A DNA stretch of 62,370 bases from Collinsella aerofaciens (GCF_028207065.1 NZ_JAQLFP010000013.1:1-62370); one strand, 5' to 3'; shown: positions 53,826 to 62,366, numbered from the stretch's first letter. Notes: generated by a model from the sequence alone, not told the origin. A program made the numbers and translations.

Positions 53826-55205
53826 CTAATGCACAAACATGCGCACGAACTTGTGCTTCCAGCTTGCATAAGGGGCATAGCGGAATGGCACGTCCAACCA
53901 CGTTGCCTTGTTCACGATGCTCTTCTTGTGGCTAAACGTATCGAAGCTCTCGCGTCCATGGTACTGTCCCATACCGCTCGCCCCCATGCCGCCAAAGCCC
54001 ATATGGCTCGTGGCCAAATGCATAATGGTGTCATTAACACAGCCACCACCAAAGGGCACGTAACGCACAAAGCGCTGCTGAACCGCACAGTCCTGGCTAA
54101 AGATATACAGGGCCAGCGGCGTCGGACGATCCGTAATAAACGCTTCGGCCTCGTCTAGGCTCTCAAACGTCAGCACCGGCAAGATGGGACCGAAGATCTC
54201 CTCCTGCATCACGGCGTCATCGGGGGTCACGCCGTCCAAAATCGTCGGCTCGATCTTGAGCGAAGCCTCGCGCGCGGCACCTCCAAGCACGACCTTATCG
54301 GGATCGATCAGCCCGCGCACGCGCGCAAAATGCTTGGCGTTGACGATATGCCCGTAGTCCTCATTGTCGAGCGGATGCTCGCCAAACATGCGGCGGACCT
54401 CCTCCTTGATGAGGCCCAGCAGCTCGTCGCGCACGCTCGTATCGACCAGCAGGTAGTCGGGTGCCACGCAGGTCTGCCCCACGTTGAGCCATTTACCAAA
54501 GGCGATACGCCGTGCCGCAACCTTCAAGTTTGCCGTCGCATCCACGATGCAGGGACTCTTTCCGCCCAGCTCAAGCGTCACGGGCGTAAGGTTTTTACTT
54601 GCGCGCTCCATGACGAGCTTGCCGACCGGAATGCTACCGGTAAAGAAGATCTTGTCCCAGCACTCGTCGAGCAGTGCTTCGTTCTCGGCGCGACCGCCCT
54701 CGACAACCGTCACCAGGCACGGATCAAATGCCTCTTCACAGATTTGCTTGAGCACCGCGCTCGATGCCGGAGCATATGCGCTCGGCTTGGTGACCACGGT
54801 ATTGCCCGCGGCAAGGGCGCCGGCGAGTGGCTCGAGCGTCAGCAAAAACGGGTAGTTCCACGGAGCCATGATGAGTGTGACGCCATAGGGCACGGCCTGC
54901 GTCTTGCACACACTCACGGCGTTGGCGAGGTCACACGGACGCAGACGCGGGCGACTCCATCGAGCCACGTGAGCGATCTGATGACGAATCTCGGAAAGCG
55001 AGGTGCCGATCTCGCACATATAGGCCTCGTCATGCGACTTTCCCAAATCGGTCTTGAGCGCATGGGCGATATCGATCTCGTGTGCCCGCACCGCCTCGCG
55101 CAGGCGCACGAGGGCGCGGCGTCGAGCATCGACATCAAACGTGGCGTGCGTCTTAAAATAGGCGCGCTGATCGGCAACGATGCGCGCGATTTCCTCGGTG
55201 TTCAT
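53826..55205 (-). CDS. Aldehyde dehydrogenase (ALDH3-like)
   Basis: 459 residues. Oxidises aldehydes with NAD(P). Catalytic features: MAPWNYPFLLTLEPL, LELGGKSPCI (Glu212) and GQTCVAPDY (nucleophile Cys246). The C-terminus (ATWLDVPFRYAPYASWKHKFVR) matches the ALDH3 type. It lies nine bases after the iron-type alcohol dehydrogenase gene, so one transcript would carry alcohol to aldehyde to acid. Confidence 0.92.
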   Translation of the reverse strand: MNTEEIARIVADQRAYFKTHATFDVDARRRALVRLREAVRAHEIDIAHALKTDLGKSHDEAYMCEIGTSLSEIRHQIAHVARWSRPRLRPCDLANAVSVCKTQAVPYGVTLIMAPWNYPFLLTLEPLAGALAAGNTVVTKPSAYAPASSAVLKQICEEAFDPCLVTVVEGGRAENEALLDECWDKIFFTGSIPVGKLVMERASKNLTPVTLELGGKSPCIVDATANLKVAARRIAFGKWLNVGQTCVAPDYLLVDTSVRDELLGLIKEEVRRMFGEHPLDNEDYGHIVNAKHFARVRGLIDPDKVVLGGAAREASLKIEPTILDGVTPDDAVMQEEIFGPILPVLTFESLDEAEAFITDRPTPLALYIFSQDCAVQQRFVRYVPFGGGCVNDTIMHLATSHMGFGGMGASGMGQYHGRESFDTFSHKKSIVNKATWLDVPFRYAPYASWKHKFVRMFVH

Positions 55206-55213
55206 GGACCCTC

Positions 55214-56434
55214 CTAGTTCTCGTCCTCAAACATACCACCTGCGATAACTTCGTACATATGCTCGAGTTCCAAACGGTCCATTAAAAGCGGAACGGGGTA
55301 CAGGGGATTGGCCTCGGCATCGGCGTGCGTTGCCATTTCGGGAATGTCGGAGCGGCGAATGCCTGTCACATATTTGGGGATACCCAGGGCAACGTTCATG
55401 CGGTCGACCCAATCGATAAAGGCCTCGGCCGCAAGACCGTCCTGCGCGGTAGCCGGCGCAATGCCCGCCATGCGAGCAAGATCGGCGAGCTTGGGGGCGG
55501 CGGCGTCACCATAAGCGCGGAGCATGTGCGGCAGGATGATCGCGTTGGCCAAGCCGTGCGGAATCCCGTATCGGCCGCCCAGACTGTGCGCGATGGCGTG
55601 AACGTATCCCACATAGGAGCGGGTAAACGCAACGCCCGCCTTATACGCCGCCGAAAGCATATTGCGACGCGCACGTATGTCGTCGCCATACTCATAGGCC
55701 TCGAGCAAATTGTCGTGGATGAGCTGCACCGCCTGGCGCGCCATCTTGCGCGTGTAGGGCGTGGTGCTACGGCCGATAAAGGCCTCGACGGCATGCGTCA
55801 GGGCATCCATGCCCGTCTGCCCCGTAATGGAGGCGGGCAGGCCGCGCGTAAACTCGGGGTCGAGCACCGCAAAGCGCGGGATAAGCACAAAGTCGTTAAT
55901 GGGGTACTTGTAGTGCGACTCGTCATCGGTAATGACCGCTGCGAGCGTGACCTCGCTACCCGTACCTGCCGTGGTGGGAACGGCGATGAGCAGCGGCAGG
56001 CGACGATGAACGCGCAGCAGGCCGCGCATCTTGTTGATGGGCTTGTTTGGCTGTGCGATGCGTGCGCCCACGCCCTTGGCACAGTCCATGGCCGAGCCGC
56101 CGCCAAAGCCGATAATGGCCTGACAGGCGCTCTCGCGATACAGGGACGCCGCTTCCTCCACGTTTGAGACCGTGGGGTTCGCACGCGTTTCGGCATAGAC
56201 CGTAACGCCAATTCCCTTGGACGCGAGCGCCGTCTCGAGCGGCGCCGTGAGCCCCAGACGGGCAATACCGGGATCCGTCACGATAAGAACCCGCTGTATC
56301 GAGCGCTTTTGAAGCACCGCGGGCACGTCCTCGGCATGCTCCAAAATGCGCGGCTCGGTATAGGGCAGGATCGGCAATGCGATGCGAAAAACCGTCTGAT
56401 ATGTTCGGCACCAGGCACGACGGGCTAGATGCAT
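55214..56434 (-). CDS. Iron-containing alcohol dehydrogenase
   Basis: 406 residues of the group III (AdhB/YqhD-like) family. NAD-binding GFGGGSAMDCAKG and the metal-binding segment AIAHSLGGRYGIPHGLANAIILPH are present. The start MHLARRAWCRT has GAAGGAG eight bases upstream. First gene of the pair with the aldehyde dehydrogenase. A Rex-like box lies 18-35 bases upstream of the ATG, so control by NADH/NAD ratio is likely (inference). Confidence 0.92.
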   Translation of the reverse strand: MHLARRAWCRTYQTVFRIALPILPYTEPRILEHAEDVPAVLQKRSIQRVLIVTDPGIARLGLTAPLETALASKGIGVTVYAETRANPTVSNVEEAASLYRESACQAIIGFGGGSAMDCAKGVGARIAQPNKPINKMRGLLRVHRRLPLLIAVPTTAGTGSEVTLAAVITDDESHYKYPINDFVLIPRFAVLDPEFTRGLPASITGQTGMDALTHAVEAFIGRSTTPYTRKMARQAVQLIHDNLLEAYEYGDDIRARRNMLSAAYKAGVAFTRSYVGYVHAIAHSLGGRYGIPHGLANAIILPHMLRAYGDAAAPKLADLARMAGIAPATAQDGLAAEAFIDWVDRMNVALGIPKYVTGIRRSDIPEMATHADAEANPLYPVPLLMDRLELEHMYEVIAGGMFEDEN

Positions 56435-56451
56435 AAAGGAAACTCCTTCAT

Positions 56452-56469
56452 TTGTTGATAGGTCAACAT
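56452..56469. promoter_or_regulatory. Rex-like operator 1
   Basis: TTGTTGATAGGTCAACAT contains the perfect inverted repeat TGTTGA-n4-TCAACA and matches the Rex consensus TTGTTAAnnnnTTAACAA at 11 of 14 fixed positions. It overlaps the ribosome-site region of the alcohol dehydrogenase gene. Confidence 0.45.
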
Positions 56470-56515
56470 TTGCTCGACCGATTGTACTCATCGGAGGTCT
56501 CGAGCGGCCTGGCAA

Positions 56516-56533
56516 TCGTTAATCAATCAACAT
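56516..56533. promoter_or_regulatory. Rex-like operator 2
   Basis: TCGTTAATCAATCAACAT also matches TTGTTAAnnnnTTAACAA at 11 of 14 fixed positions. It lies 47 bases from site 1, between the alcohol dehydrogenase and rubrerythrin genes, where it could affect both. The AT-rich block 56540-56580 beyond it is the probable rubrerythrin promoter. Confidence 0.4.
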
Positions 56534-56690
56534 CTTCACATGCCTAAAATTTTTTATTAAAAATCATTCCTAATAGGCTTCACATTTGGTTGCATTTATG
56601 GATAATAGAACTCGTCAAGACGCACGTCCGGAGAGGGCCCTTACGGGACCGGACGAGCGCTCCATCGCCATCGATCGAAAGGATCGAATC

Positions 56691-57251
56691 ATGAAGTTTG
56701 TTTGCCCCGTTTGCGGTTATGTGGAAGAGTTCGACGGCGACCAGCTGCCCGAGGATTTCAAGTGCCCCCAGTGCGGCGTTCCCGGCTCTCGCTTCCTAAA
56801 GCAGGAGGAGGGTCAGCTCGAGTGGGCTGCCGAGCACGTCGTGGGCGTCGCCAAGATGGAGGGCGTCTCCGAGGACATCGTTGCTGACCTGCGCGCCAAC
56901 TTTGAGGGCGAGTGCTCCGAGGTCGGTATGTACCTGGCCATGGCTCGCGTCGCTCATCGCGAGGGCTATCCCGAGATCGGCCTGTACTGGGAGAAGGCTG
57001 CGCACGAGGAGGCCGAGCATGCCGCCAAGTTCGCCGAGCTCCTGGGCGAGGTTGTGACCGACTCCACCAAGAAGAACCTCGAGATGCGCGTTGAGGCCGA
57101 GAATGGCGCCACCGCCGGCAAGACCGATCTTGCCAAGCGCGCCAAGGCCGCTGGCCTCGATGCCATCCACGACACCGTGCACGAGATGGCTCGCGACGAG
57201 GCTCGCCACGGCAAGGCTTTCGCCGGTCTGCTCAAGCGCTACTTTGGCTAA
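56691..57251 (+). CDS. Reverse rubrerythrin
   Basis: 186 residues. Reduces hydrogen peroxide in anaerobes, using NADH through a redox partner. The rubredoxin domain is at the N-terminus (Cys 5, 8, 25, 28), opposite to classical rubrerythrin. The diiron domain follows, with ligand segments [22 protein letters not shown] and [11 protein letters not shown]. Start [10 protein letters not shown] chosen; the longer frame to 56586 lies in promoter DNA. Followed by a strong terminator. Confidence 0.94.
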   Translation: MKFVCPVCGYVEEFDGDQLPEDFKCPQCGVPGSRFLKQEEGQLEWAAEHVVGVAKMEGVSEDIVADLRANFEGECSEVGMYLAMARVAHREGYPEIGLYWEKAAHEEAEHAAKFAELLGEVVTDSTKKNLEMRVEAENGATAGKTDLAKRAKAAGLDAIHDTVHEMARDEARHGKAFAGLLKRYFG

Positions 57252-57285
57252 GCCAGCCGCCTGAGAGATAATCTCTAGCTCGATG

Positions 57286-57315
57286 AGGCCCGGACCGCAT
57301 GGTTCGGGCCTTTTT
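57286..57315 (+). terminator. Terminator after reverse rubrerythrin
   Basis: AGGCCCGGACC and GGTTCGGGCCT pair around GCAT, followed by TTTTT. 35 bases after the stop. Confidence 0.9.
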
Positions 57316-57382
57316 CGTGACTCACGAACTTGTTAACGCCCTGAAACAGGACCGCCTTCGGCATCGGCTTCTCGTCAAAAAC

Positions 57383-57502
57383 TAAGTGAGTAGACTTTTT
57401 TGAACTTGCCGAGCAGGCCATCCATATCACTTTATAAAGCCGCAGGTAAATGCCTTGTTACAAAACGGCCTGGTCACCAAAGTGCCAAAAGTCTACTCAC
57501 TT
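57383..57502. mobile_element. Miniature inverted-repeat element, copy 2
   Basis: 120 bases. Ends AAGTGAGTAGACTTTTTTG and AAAAGTCTACTCACTT. Interior shares CCGAGCAG, CGCAGGTA and ACAAAACGGCCTGGTC with copy 3. The right terminal repeat overlaps the last codons (Leu-Ser-Glu-stop) of the minus-strand gene that ends at 57493. Confidence 0.85.
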
Positions 57503-58621
57503 AGAACCGCAGCCGTCCACGATCGAGCTGTTTTGTGTCTAACGGGCATCTTTCCGTCGATTACTCCCAATTTTGTCCAGTCAACGAATAGTTCGGACCG
57601 GAGTAATGTCTCAGCCCTTTGCTCATCTGAACTTTTATCACGATATTCAGCATCGAGCATCCTGCATACGGCCTTAACGATCGCGCGGAATTTATCCTCA
57701 TCGAATATCTGTCTGTGTGTCAGGAGAAGTACATCGTAGCCCATGGCCTGAAGGGCCGTCATGCGGTCAGCGTCACGCAAGCCGTCCCCTGCGCGCCCGT
57801 GCGAGGCCTTTCCCTGACATTCAATGGCCACCTGTCGCGCTCCGTCCGGCGAAGACAGAAGCAGGTCGATAAAGACGCGGGACTTTCCCACAATCGCTCG
57901 AGCACTTGCACCTAGCCTCACTTCGACATTGAGCTCTATGCCGCAAAAACCTTCGCCCCCTAGTGTTCGCGGCAGTGCAAACAACAAATACGCCTCGACC
58001 TCAAAGGGCGATGCGGCGCCCAGCGGAACAAAACGCGACACCGCCATAAATCGCTTGCCGTACCGCATCCCGTAAACATCTGAACAAAAACGGTCGAGGT
58101 CTCCGCTCAAAACCAAAGCGTCGCGACGCCATAAATCTGAAGCGACGCCATCCTCGGACGGACAGCGTGTCCAGCCCGAAGTTGTCGGAATCGCGCCCGA
58201 ATCAATTGCACGCGAAAGCTCCGCCTCGAGTGCCGCCGGCAGGGCACACACCGCAAACAAACCGCACATCTCCGCCAATACCAAAAGAAGCTGAAGATCC
58301 GTCAGATGCCGCAACATGATGAATGCCGTCAGTAGAGGAGACGTAATCAAAAAACCCATGCTCCGTTTCTAGCACGGATTCCCTGGGGAGCTCACCGAGA
58401 AACAGCCGCTGCCTCATGCCGGCAGGGCAAGTCCGCTTGTTTCTCGTTCGAACCAACGTATACAACGGAAAGCCGAGCGCAACCTTAGCCGTCGGGTTAC
58501 GGACAAGGTCATATCGCTGCCGGTCTTCTTCCGGTCGTGGAAGCGGCGGACACAAAGCAAGGACTTGAGGGGGCAAGCGCCAGTACCTAAAAGCCGATAT
58601 GTCACAAAGTAGATCCTTCAT
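57493..58621 (-). pseudogene. Frameshifted DUF559/PD-(D/E)xK-like nuclease gene
   Basis: Two frames together form one protein of about 375 residues. Frame one starts MKDLLCDISAFRYWR at 58621 and reaches SVLETEHGF. Frame two continues GFLITSPLLTAFIMLRHL and runs to 57493. The switch lies at a run of six T (58347-58352); five T would join them. The second part has FIDLLLSSPDG and VAIECQGKASHG, the pattern of DUF559/Vsr-like endonucleases, and ELCG-type sequence (AEMCGLFAV) seen in AbiEi-like relatives. It may be inactive, or phase-variable through the T-run. It sits between two copies of the miniature element, and the last residues LSE come from copy 2. Confidence 0.7.
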
Positions 58622-58704
58622 AGGCACAGGAGAACACGGATTTCAACCCTGGTACTCACGCATTGGCGCGAACGCACCGAAAAGGGCGTCGAACGGACTG
58701 TTAA

Positions 58705-58770
58705 GTTTTCAACAGCCCTCCCCAACTGGCCAAAAGCTTGCCAAGAACTGGACGGAGCGTTGTTGAAAAC
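58705..58770. repeat. Inverted repeat upstream of the frameshifted gene
   Basis: GTTTTCAACA (58705-58714) and TGTTGAAAAC (58761-58770) form a 10-base inverted repeat 90 bases upstream of the frameshifted gene. Otherwise 58622-58805 holds no gene. Role unknown. Confidence 0.4.
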
Positions 58771-58805
58771 CCCGCTTCTTTTCTCATGCGGAAGCCTTGC
58801 GCGGC

Positions 58806-58924
58806 AAGTGAGTAGACTATTTAGGACCCGCCGAGCAGACCGACTAAACTGCTTCACAAAATCGCAGGTAGATAGCTTGCTACAAAACGGCCTGGTCCTC
58901 CTCACGCTAAAAGCCTACTCACTT
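58806..58924. mobile_element. Miniature inverted-repeat element, copy 3
   Basis: 119 bases, same orientation as copies 1 and 2. Ends AAGTGAGTAGACTATTTAG and TAAAAGCCTACTCACTT. The right terminal repeat overlaps the 3' end of pdxR, providing its last codons (Leu-Ser-Glu) and stop. Confidence 0.85.
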
Positions 58925-60354
58925 AGGTTAGAGGGTGCGCCCATTAGCTGCGATTCCAGGGTATTTAGCTCATTTGGACTCAAATCGTCGTACTGGACAA
59001 GGATTCGAGTCGGGTTTGAAGATCCATGTGCGCCATCGGGACACCAAAAACAGTCATTGATATCGATGTAAGGGATGCTCGAGCGCGCGAGGGCGCGTGT
59101 AAAAGAGTTTCCGCCCGTATCGCACTCCGCAACTACGACGCAGTAGAGGCCGGCATCCGCGTGCTCAACCAAAAACTCCCCCGCCGGAAACGCCTTTCGC
59201 ACAAGCGCCGTCAGGCCATCACGCGCCTCGCGAGCTCGAACGCGCACGCGGTTCACATGTCGCTCGTAATCACCCGATTCCAGCAAGCGAGCCAAAGCGA
59301 CCTGGTCAACAGAACTCACCGACGAGGCGTAAAAACCAAGGTTGCGCCTAAACCGTTCCATCAGCTCATCAGGCAGGACCATATACGCCAAACGCAGGGC
59401 CGACGACAGACTTTTTGAAAAGGTGTTGGTGTAGATGACCGATTGGGCGGCATCGATCGACGCGAGCGCGGGAATCGGCTTGCCGGCAAGGCGAAACTCA
59501 CAATCAAAGTCATCTTCGATGAGATACCGGTCCGGCTGCTCGGCGGCCCAGCTCAGCAGGGCATAGCGACGCGCAATGCTCGTCACAAGGCCGGTCGGAT
59601 ATTGGTGAGACGGCATCAGGTGAAGGACATCCGCCCCGGTTTTCTGCAGAGCACTCAAGTCCACGCCTTCACCGTCCAACGGGATATGACGCACTTCGCA
59701 GCCCATAGCCTGATAGATGCGCGTCAGGCGCAAATAGCCCGGATCCTCAACGGCATACACCTTGTCCGCGCCAAGCAGCTGAACCAACATGGTATCGAGC
59801 AACTGGGCGCCCGCACCGATAACGATGTTGTTGGGGTCGACATTCATACCCCTTGTCCCGCGCAGATGGTGCGCAATCGCACGTCGCAGCCGAGCGGTGC
59901 CCTGCGCCGGCGCGGGCGAAAAGATTTCGCGCTCGTCTTCGGACGTCAGTGTCGCCCGCAGCGTGCTTTGCCAAAGCCGCGCCGCCTCCAAAGCGGAAGG
60001 AGAAAGAGCCTCGAACTGCTCGGTCTGTCCGTCGGAATCATGCGCGCTGGGGCCAACAGAGACAGCATCTCGGTCGATATCCCCCGCGGCCAAAGACAAA
60101 ACCGGTGCATCGGGAAGCTCGCACGCGTAGTAACCACGCCGCGGCTTTGAGCAAATATAACCCTCGGCAAGCAACTGGCTATATGCATTCTCGATGGTAA
60201 TGACACTGATTCCCAGATGACTGGCAAAGGCACGCTTAGACGGAAGATGCTCCCCCGCCGCAATACGTCCAGCTACGATATCATCTCGAATTTGCTGGTA
60301 AACATACTCATAGAGCGATGCTTCGCCGCGGTTTTCCAAATTATAGTCAAGCAT
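58915..60354 (-). CDS. pdxR: MocR/PdxR-type transcriptional regulator
   Basis: 479 residues. An N-terminal GntR winged helix (LYEYVYQQIRDDIVAGRI, SVITIENAYSQLLAEGY) is fused to an aminotransferase-like domain with the PLP-lysine region (YTNTFSKSLSSALRLAYM) and DDFDCEFRL. Divergent from pdxST, so it is most likely the vitamin B6-sensing activator PdxR. ATG at 60354 has AGGTGA seven bases upstream; TTG at 60387 is unlikely. Ends inside miniature element copy 3. Confidence 0.9.
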   Translation of the reverse strand: MLDYNLENRGEASLYEYVYQQIRDDIVAGRIAAGEHLPSKRAFASHLGISVITIENAYSQLLAEGYICSKPRRGYYACELPDAPVLSLAAGDIDRDAVSVGPSAHDSDGQTEQFEALSPSALEAARLWQSTLRATLTSEDEREIFSPAPAQGTARLRRAIAHHLRGTRGMNVDPNNIVIGAGAQLLDTMLVQLLGADKVYAVEDPGYLRLTRIYQAMGCEVRHIPLDGEGVDLSALQKTGADVLHLMPSHQYPTGLVTSIARRYALLSWAAEQPDRYLIEDDFDCEFRLAGKPIPALASIDAAQSVIYTNTFSKSLSSALRLAYMVLPDELMERFRRNLGFYASSVSSVDQVALARLLESGDYERHVNRVRVRAREARDGLTALVRKAFPAGEFLVEHADAGLYCVVVAECDTGGNSFTRALARSSIPYIDINDCFWCPDGAHGSSNPTRILVQYDDLSPNELNTLESQLMGAPSNLSE

Positions 60355-60499
60355 GAGTTTGTCACCTGACCTTATCGAGTCATTCAATCTGGTATTAGTC
60401 TAACCTTGTTATTATCTCGAAAACTGAGTATTTCGCCATGCCCAGCTCCCCGATAGGATATTCCGTCAAGCAATGCACATGCCAACCAAGGGAGCAACC
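60355..60499. promoter_or_regulatory. pdxR-pdxS divergent promoter region
   Basis: 145 bases between divergent pdxR and pdxS, AT-rich in the centre (TAACCTTGTTATTATC at about 60401-60416). The expected PdxR operator would be here; I cannot assign the exact boxes. Confidence 0.5.
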
Positions 60500-61390
60500 A
60501 TGGCAGAACAGACCAGCAAGGCCGATCGCGTTAAACTCAACCGCGAGCTCGCGCAGATGCTCAAGGGCGGCGTCATCATGGACGTCACCACGCCCGAGCA
60601 GGCACGCATCGCCGAAGAGGCGGGCGCCTGTGCCGTCATGGCACTCGAGCGCATCCCGGCCGACATCCGCGCCGCCGGCGGCGTGTCGCGCATGAGTGAC
60701 CCCAAGATGATCAAGGGCATTCAAGAGGCCGTCTCGATCCCCGTCATGGCAAAGTGCCGCATCGGTCACATCGTCGAGGCGCAGGTCCTTCAGGCCATCG
60801 AGATCGACTACATCGACGAATCCGAGGTCCTCTCCCCCGCCGACGATGTCTACCACATCGACAAGACCCAGTTTGACGTGCCGTTTGTCTGTGGCGCCCG
60901 CGATCTGGGCGAGGCGCTGCGCCGTGTTGCCGAGGGCGCCACGATGATCCGCACCAAAGGCGAGCCGGGCACGGGCGACGTCGTTCAGGCCGTGCGCCAT
61001 ATGCGCAAGATCCAAAAGCAGATCCGCGACGTTGTTGCCCTGCGTGACGACGAGCTCTTTGAGGCAGCCAAGCAACTGCAGGTGCCGGTCGAGCTGGTCC
61101 GCGAGGTCCATGCCACGGGCAAGCTCCCCGTCGTGAACTTTGCCGCCGGCGGCGTAGCGACCCCCGCCGACGCCGCGCTGATGATGCAGCTGGGCGCCGA
61201 AGGTGTCTTTGTCGGCTCGGGCATCTTTAAGAGCGGCGACCCCGCCAAGCGCGCAGCCGCCATTGTCAAGGCCGTGGCAAACTTCACCGACGCCAAACTC
61301 ATCGCCGAGCTTTCGGAGGACCTGGGCGAGGCCATGGTCGGCATCAACGCCGACGAGATCGAGATCATCATGGAGGAGCGCGGGCGCTAG
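60500..61390 (+). CDS. pdxS: Pyridoxal 5'-phosphate synthase subunit PdxS
   Basis: 296 residues. Makes PLP from ribose 5-phosphate, glyceraldehyde 3-phosphate and ammonia from PdxT. Very conserved: [49 protein letters not shown] (catalytic Lys), INADEIE at the end. Start MAEQTSKAD has AAGGGAGCA upstream. pdxT follows 20 bases later. Confidence 0.97.
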   Translation: MAEQTSKADRVKLNRELAQMLKGGVIMDVTTPEQARIAEEAGACAVMALERIPADIRAAGGVSRMSDPKMIKGIQEAVSIPVMAKCRIGHIVEAQVLQAIEIDYIDESEVLSPADDVYHIDKTQFDVPFVCGARDLGEALRRVAEGATMIRTKGEPGTGDVVQAVRHMRKIQKQIRDVVALRDDELFEAAKQLQVPVELVREVHATGKLPVVNFAAGGVATPADAALMMQLGAEGVFVGSGIFKSGDPAKRAAAIVKAVANFTDAKLIAELSEDLGEAMVGINADEIEIIMEERGR

Positions 61391-61410
61391 TCCAACAGAA
61401 AGGATCGCAC

Positions 61411-61998
61411 ATGAGCGATTACGCAGACCAGACGGTCGCCGTGCTGGCGGTCCAAGGTGCTTTTGCCGAGCACGAGGCAAGCCTGTCCGAGCTGGGCGCA
61501 CGTTGTATTGAGCTGAGGCAGGCGGCTGATTTGAAGCAGGACTTTGACCGTCTGGTACTTCCCGGCGGCGAGTCTACCGTTCAAGGGAAGCTGCTTGATG
61601 AGTTGGGCATGCTCGAGGAGCTTCGTACCCGCATCGCCAAAGGCATGCCCGTCCTGGGCACCTGCGCCGGCCTGATTCTGCTGGCTCACGACCTTGCCGC
61701 CCATGACGATAAGGGCACGCCGCGTTTGGCAACCATGGATGTACTTGTCGAGCGCAATGCCTACGGCAGGCAGCTCGGCAGCTTTCGAACCAAGGGGCAG
61801 GTAGCCGGCATCGACGGTGAAGTGCCGCTGACGTTTATCCGCGCGCCCCGCATCGTCGAGGTCCACGGCGACGCCAAGGCCCTAGCGAAAGTCGACGGGC
61901 GCATCGTCGCCGCCCGCCAGGGCAACCAGCTCGGTGTCACCTTCCATCCAGAACTCGACGACGACACCCGCCTCCACGAACTGTTCCTACAAATGTAG
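61411..61998 (+). CDS. pdxT: Pyridoxal 5'-phosphate synthase glutaminase subunit PdxT
   Basis: 195 residues. Class I glutamine amidotransferase supplying ammonia to PdxS. VLAVQGAFAEHEASL, LPGGESTVQGKL, nucleophile Cys85 in GTCAGL, and GVTFHPELDDD carrying the His-Glu pair. AGAAAGGA before ATG. Same operon as pdxS. Confidence 0.97.
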   Translation: MSDYADQTVAVLAVQGAFAEHEASLSELGARCIELRQAADLKQDFDRLVLPGGESTVQGKLLDELGMLEELRTRIAKGMPVLGTCAGLILLAHDLAAHDDKGTPRLATMDVLVERNAYGRQLGSFRTKGQVAGIDGEVPLTFIRAPRIVEVHGDAKALAKVDGRIVAARQGNQLGVTFHPELDDDTRLHELFLQM

Positions 61999-62038
61999 GC
62001 GGAATAGAAACGAGCGTGGATTTTCGGACACACAACAA

Positions 62039-62106
62039 ATGAGAGTGGATAATCTCCCACTTTGAGCTTGAATGCAGACTCAAACCGGGAGATTATCCAC
62101 TCTCAT
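62039..62106. repeat. Long palindrome after pdxT
   Basis: The 3' region 61999-62370 contains no gene but several inverted repeats. Here ATGAGAGTGGATAATCTCCC (62039-62058) pairs with GGGAGATTATCCACTCTCAT (62087-62106), a 20-base perfect stem. Inside it, TTTGAG/CTCAAA extends the pairing. It may serve as pdxST terminator, but the form suggests a dispersed palindromic element. Confidence 0.75.
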
Positions 62107-62109
62107 GCT

Positions 62110-62196
62110 ATGTAGTCGTTGGGGACGTTCTTATATGTAGTCATTGGGGACGCTCTTAAACGACTAGTCAAACAAGAACGTCCCCAACGACTACAT
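62110..62196. repeat. Direct and inverted repeat cluster with GTAGTC...GGGGAC motif
   Basis: A 23-base unit starting ATGTAGTCGTTGGGGACG occurs at 62110-62132, again with two changes at 62135-62157, and inverted at 62174-62196. The first and third copies can form a 23-base perfect stem. Confidence 0.75.
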
Positions 62197-62227
62197 TGCG
62201 ATAGACGACCACGTTTGCCCAGATAAA

Positions 62228-62290
62228 ACCGACCAAAATAAACCTGTCCCTTTTTGGCAGGTTTTGATCAGGGCGACGCTGATGTTTCGG
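62228..62290. repeat. GGGACAGG-family repeat near the window end
   Basis: Related to the hairpin at 38437: the same arm sequence GGCAGGTTTT is followed in both places by similar flanks (..GGGC..ACGC/CGCTGATGTT). The loop here carries the inverse CCTGTCCC. The left arm is imperfect. Confidence 0.55.
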
Positions 62291-62336
62291 CAACGACAGA
62301 CACTATGACCCAATCCGAGGGCACTAAAAAGATAGG

Positions 62337-62366
62337 AGCCCCCGCTCGTGACCGCGGGTCGGGGCT
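62337..62366 (-). terminator. Terminator of a minus-strand gene beyond the window
   Basis: AGCCCC/GGGGCT with inner CCCGC/GCGGG, and CTTTTTAG downstream on the minus strand. It would end a gene entering from beyond base 62370. Confidence 0.5.

Noticed and set aside
58202..58627. A separate 141-residue minus-strand gene upstream of the nuclease-like gene
   Set aside because: Its tail after the T-run is out-of-frame noise, while its first 90 residues join naturally with the next frame; treated as one frameshifted gene.
47686..58924. CRISPR-like repeats
   Set aside because: The three similar elements are kilobases apart, about 120 bases long, and carry terminal inverted repeats; there is no regular spacing and no cas gene.
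62039..62106. A tRNA or riboswitch after pdxT
   Set aside because: The perfect single long stem without conserved tRNA loops or known riboswitch core fits a palindromic repeat.
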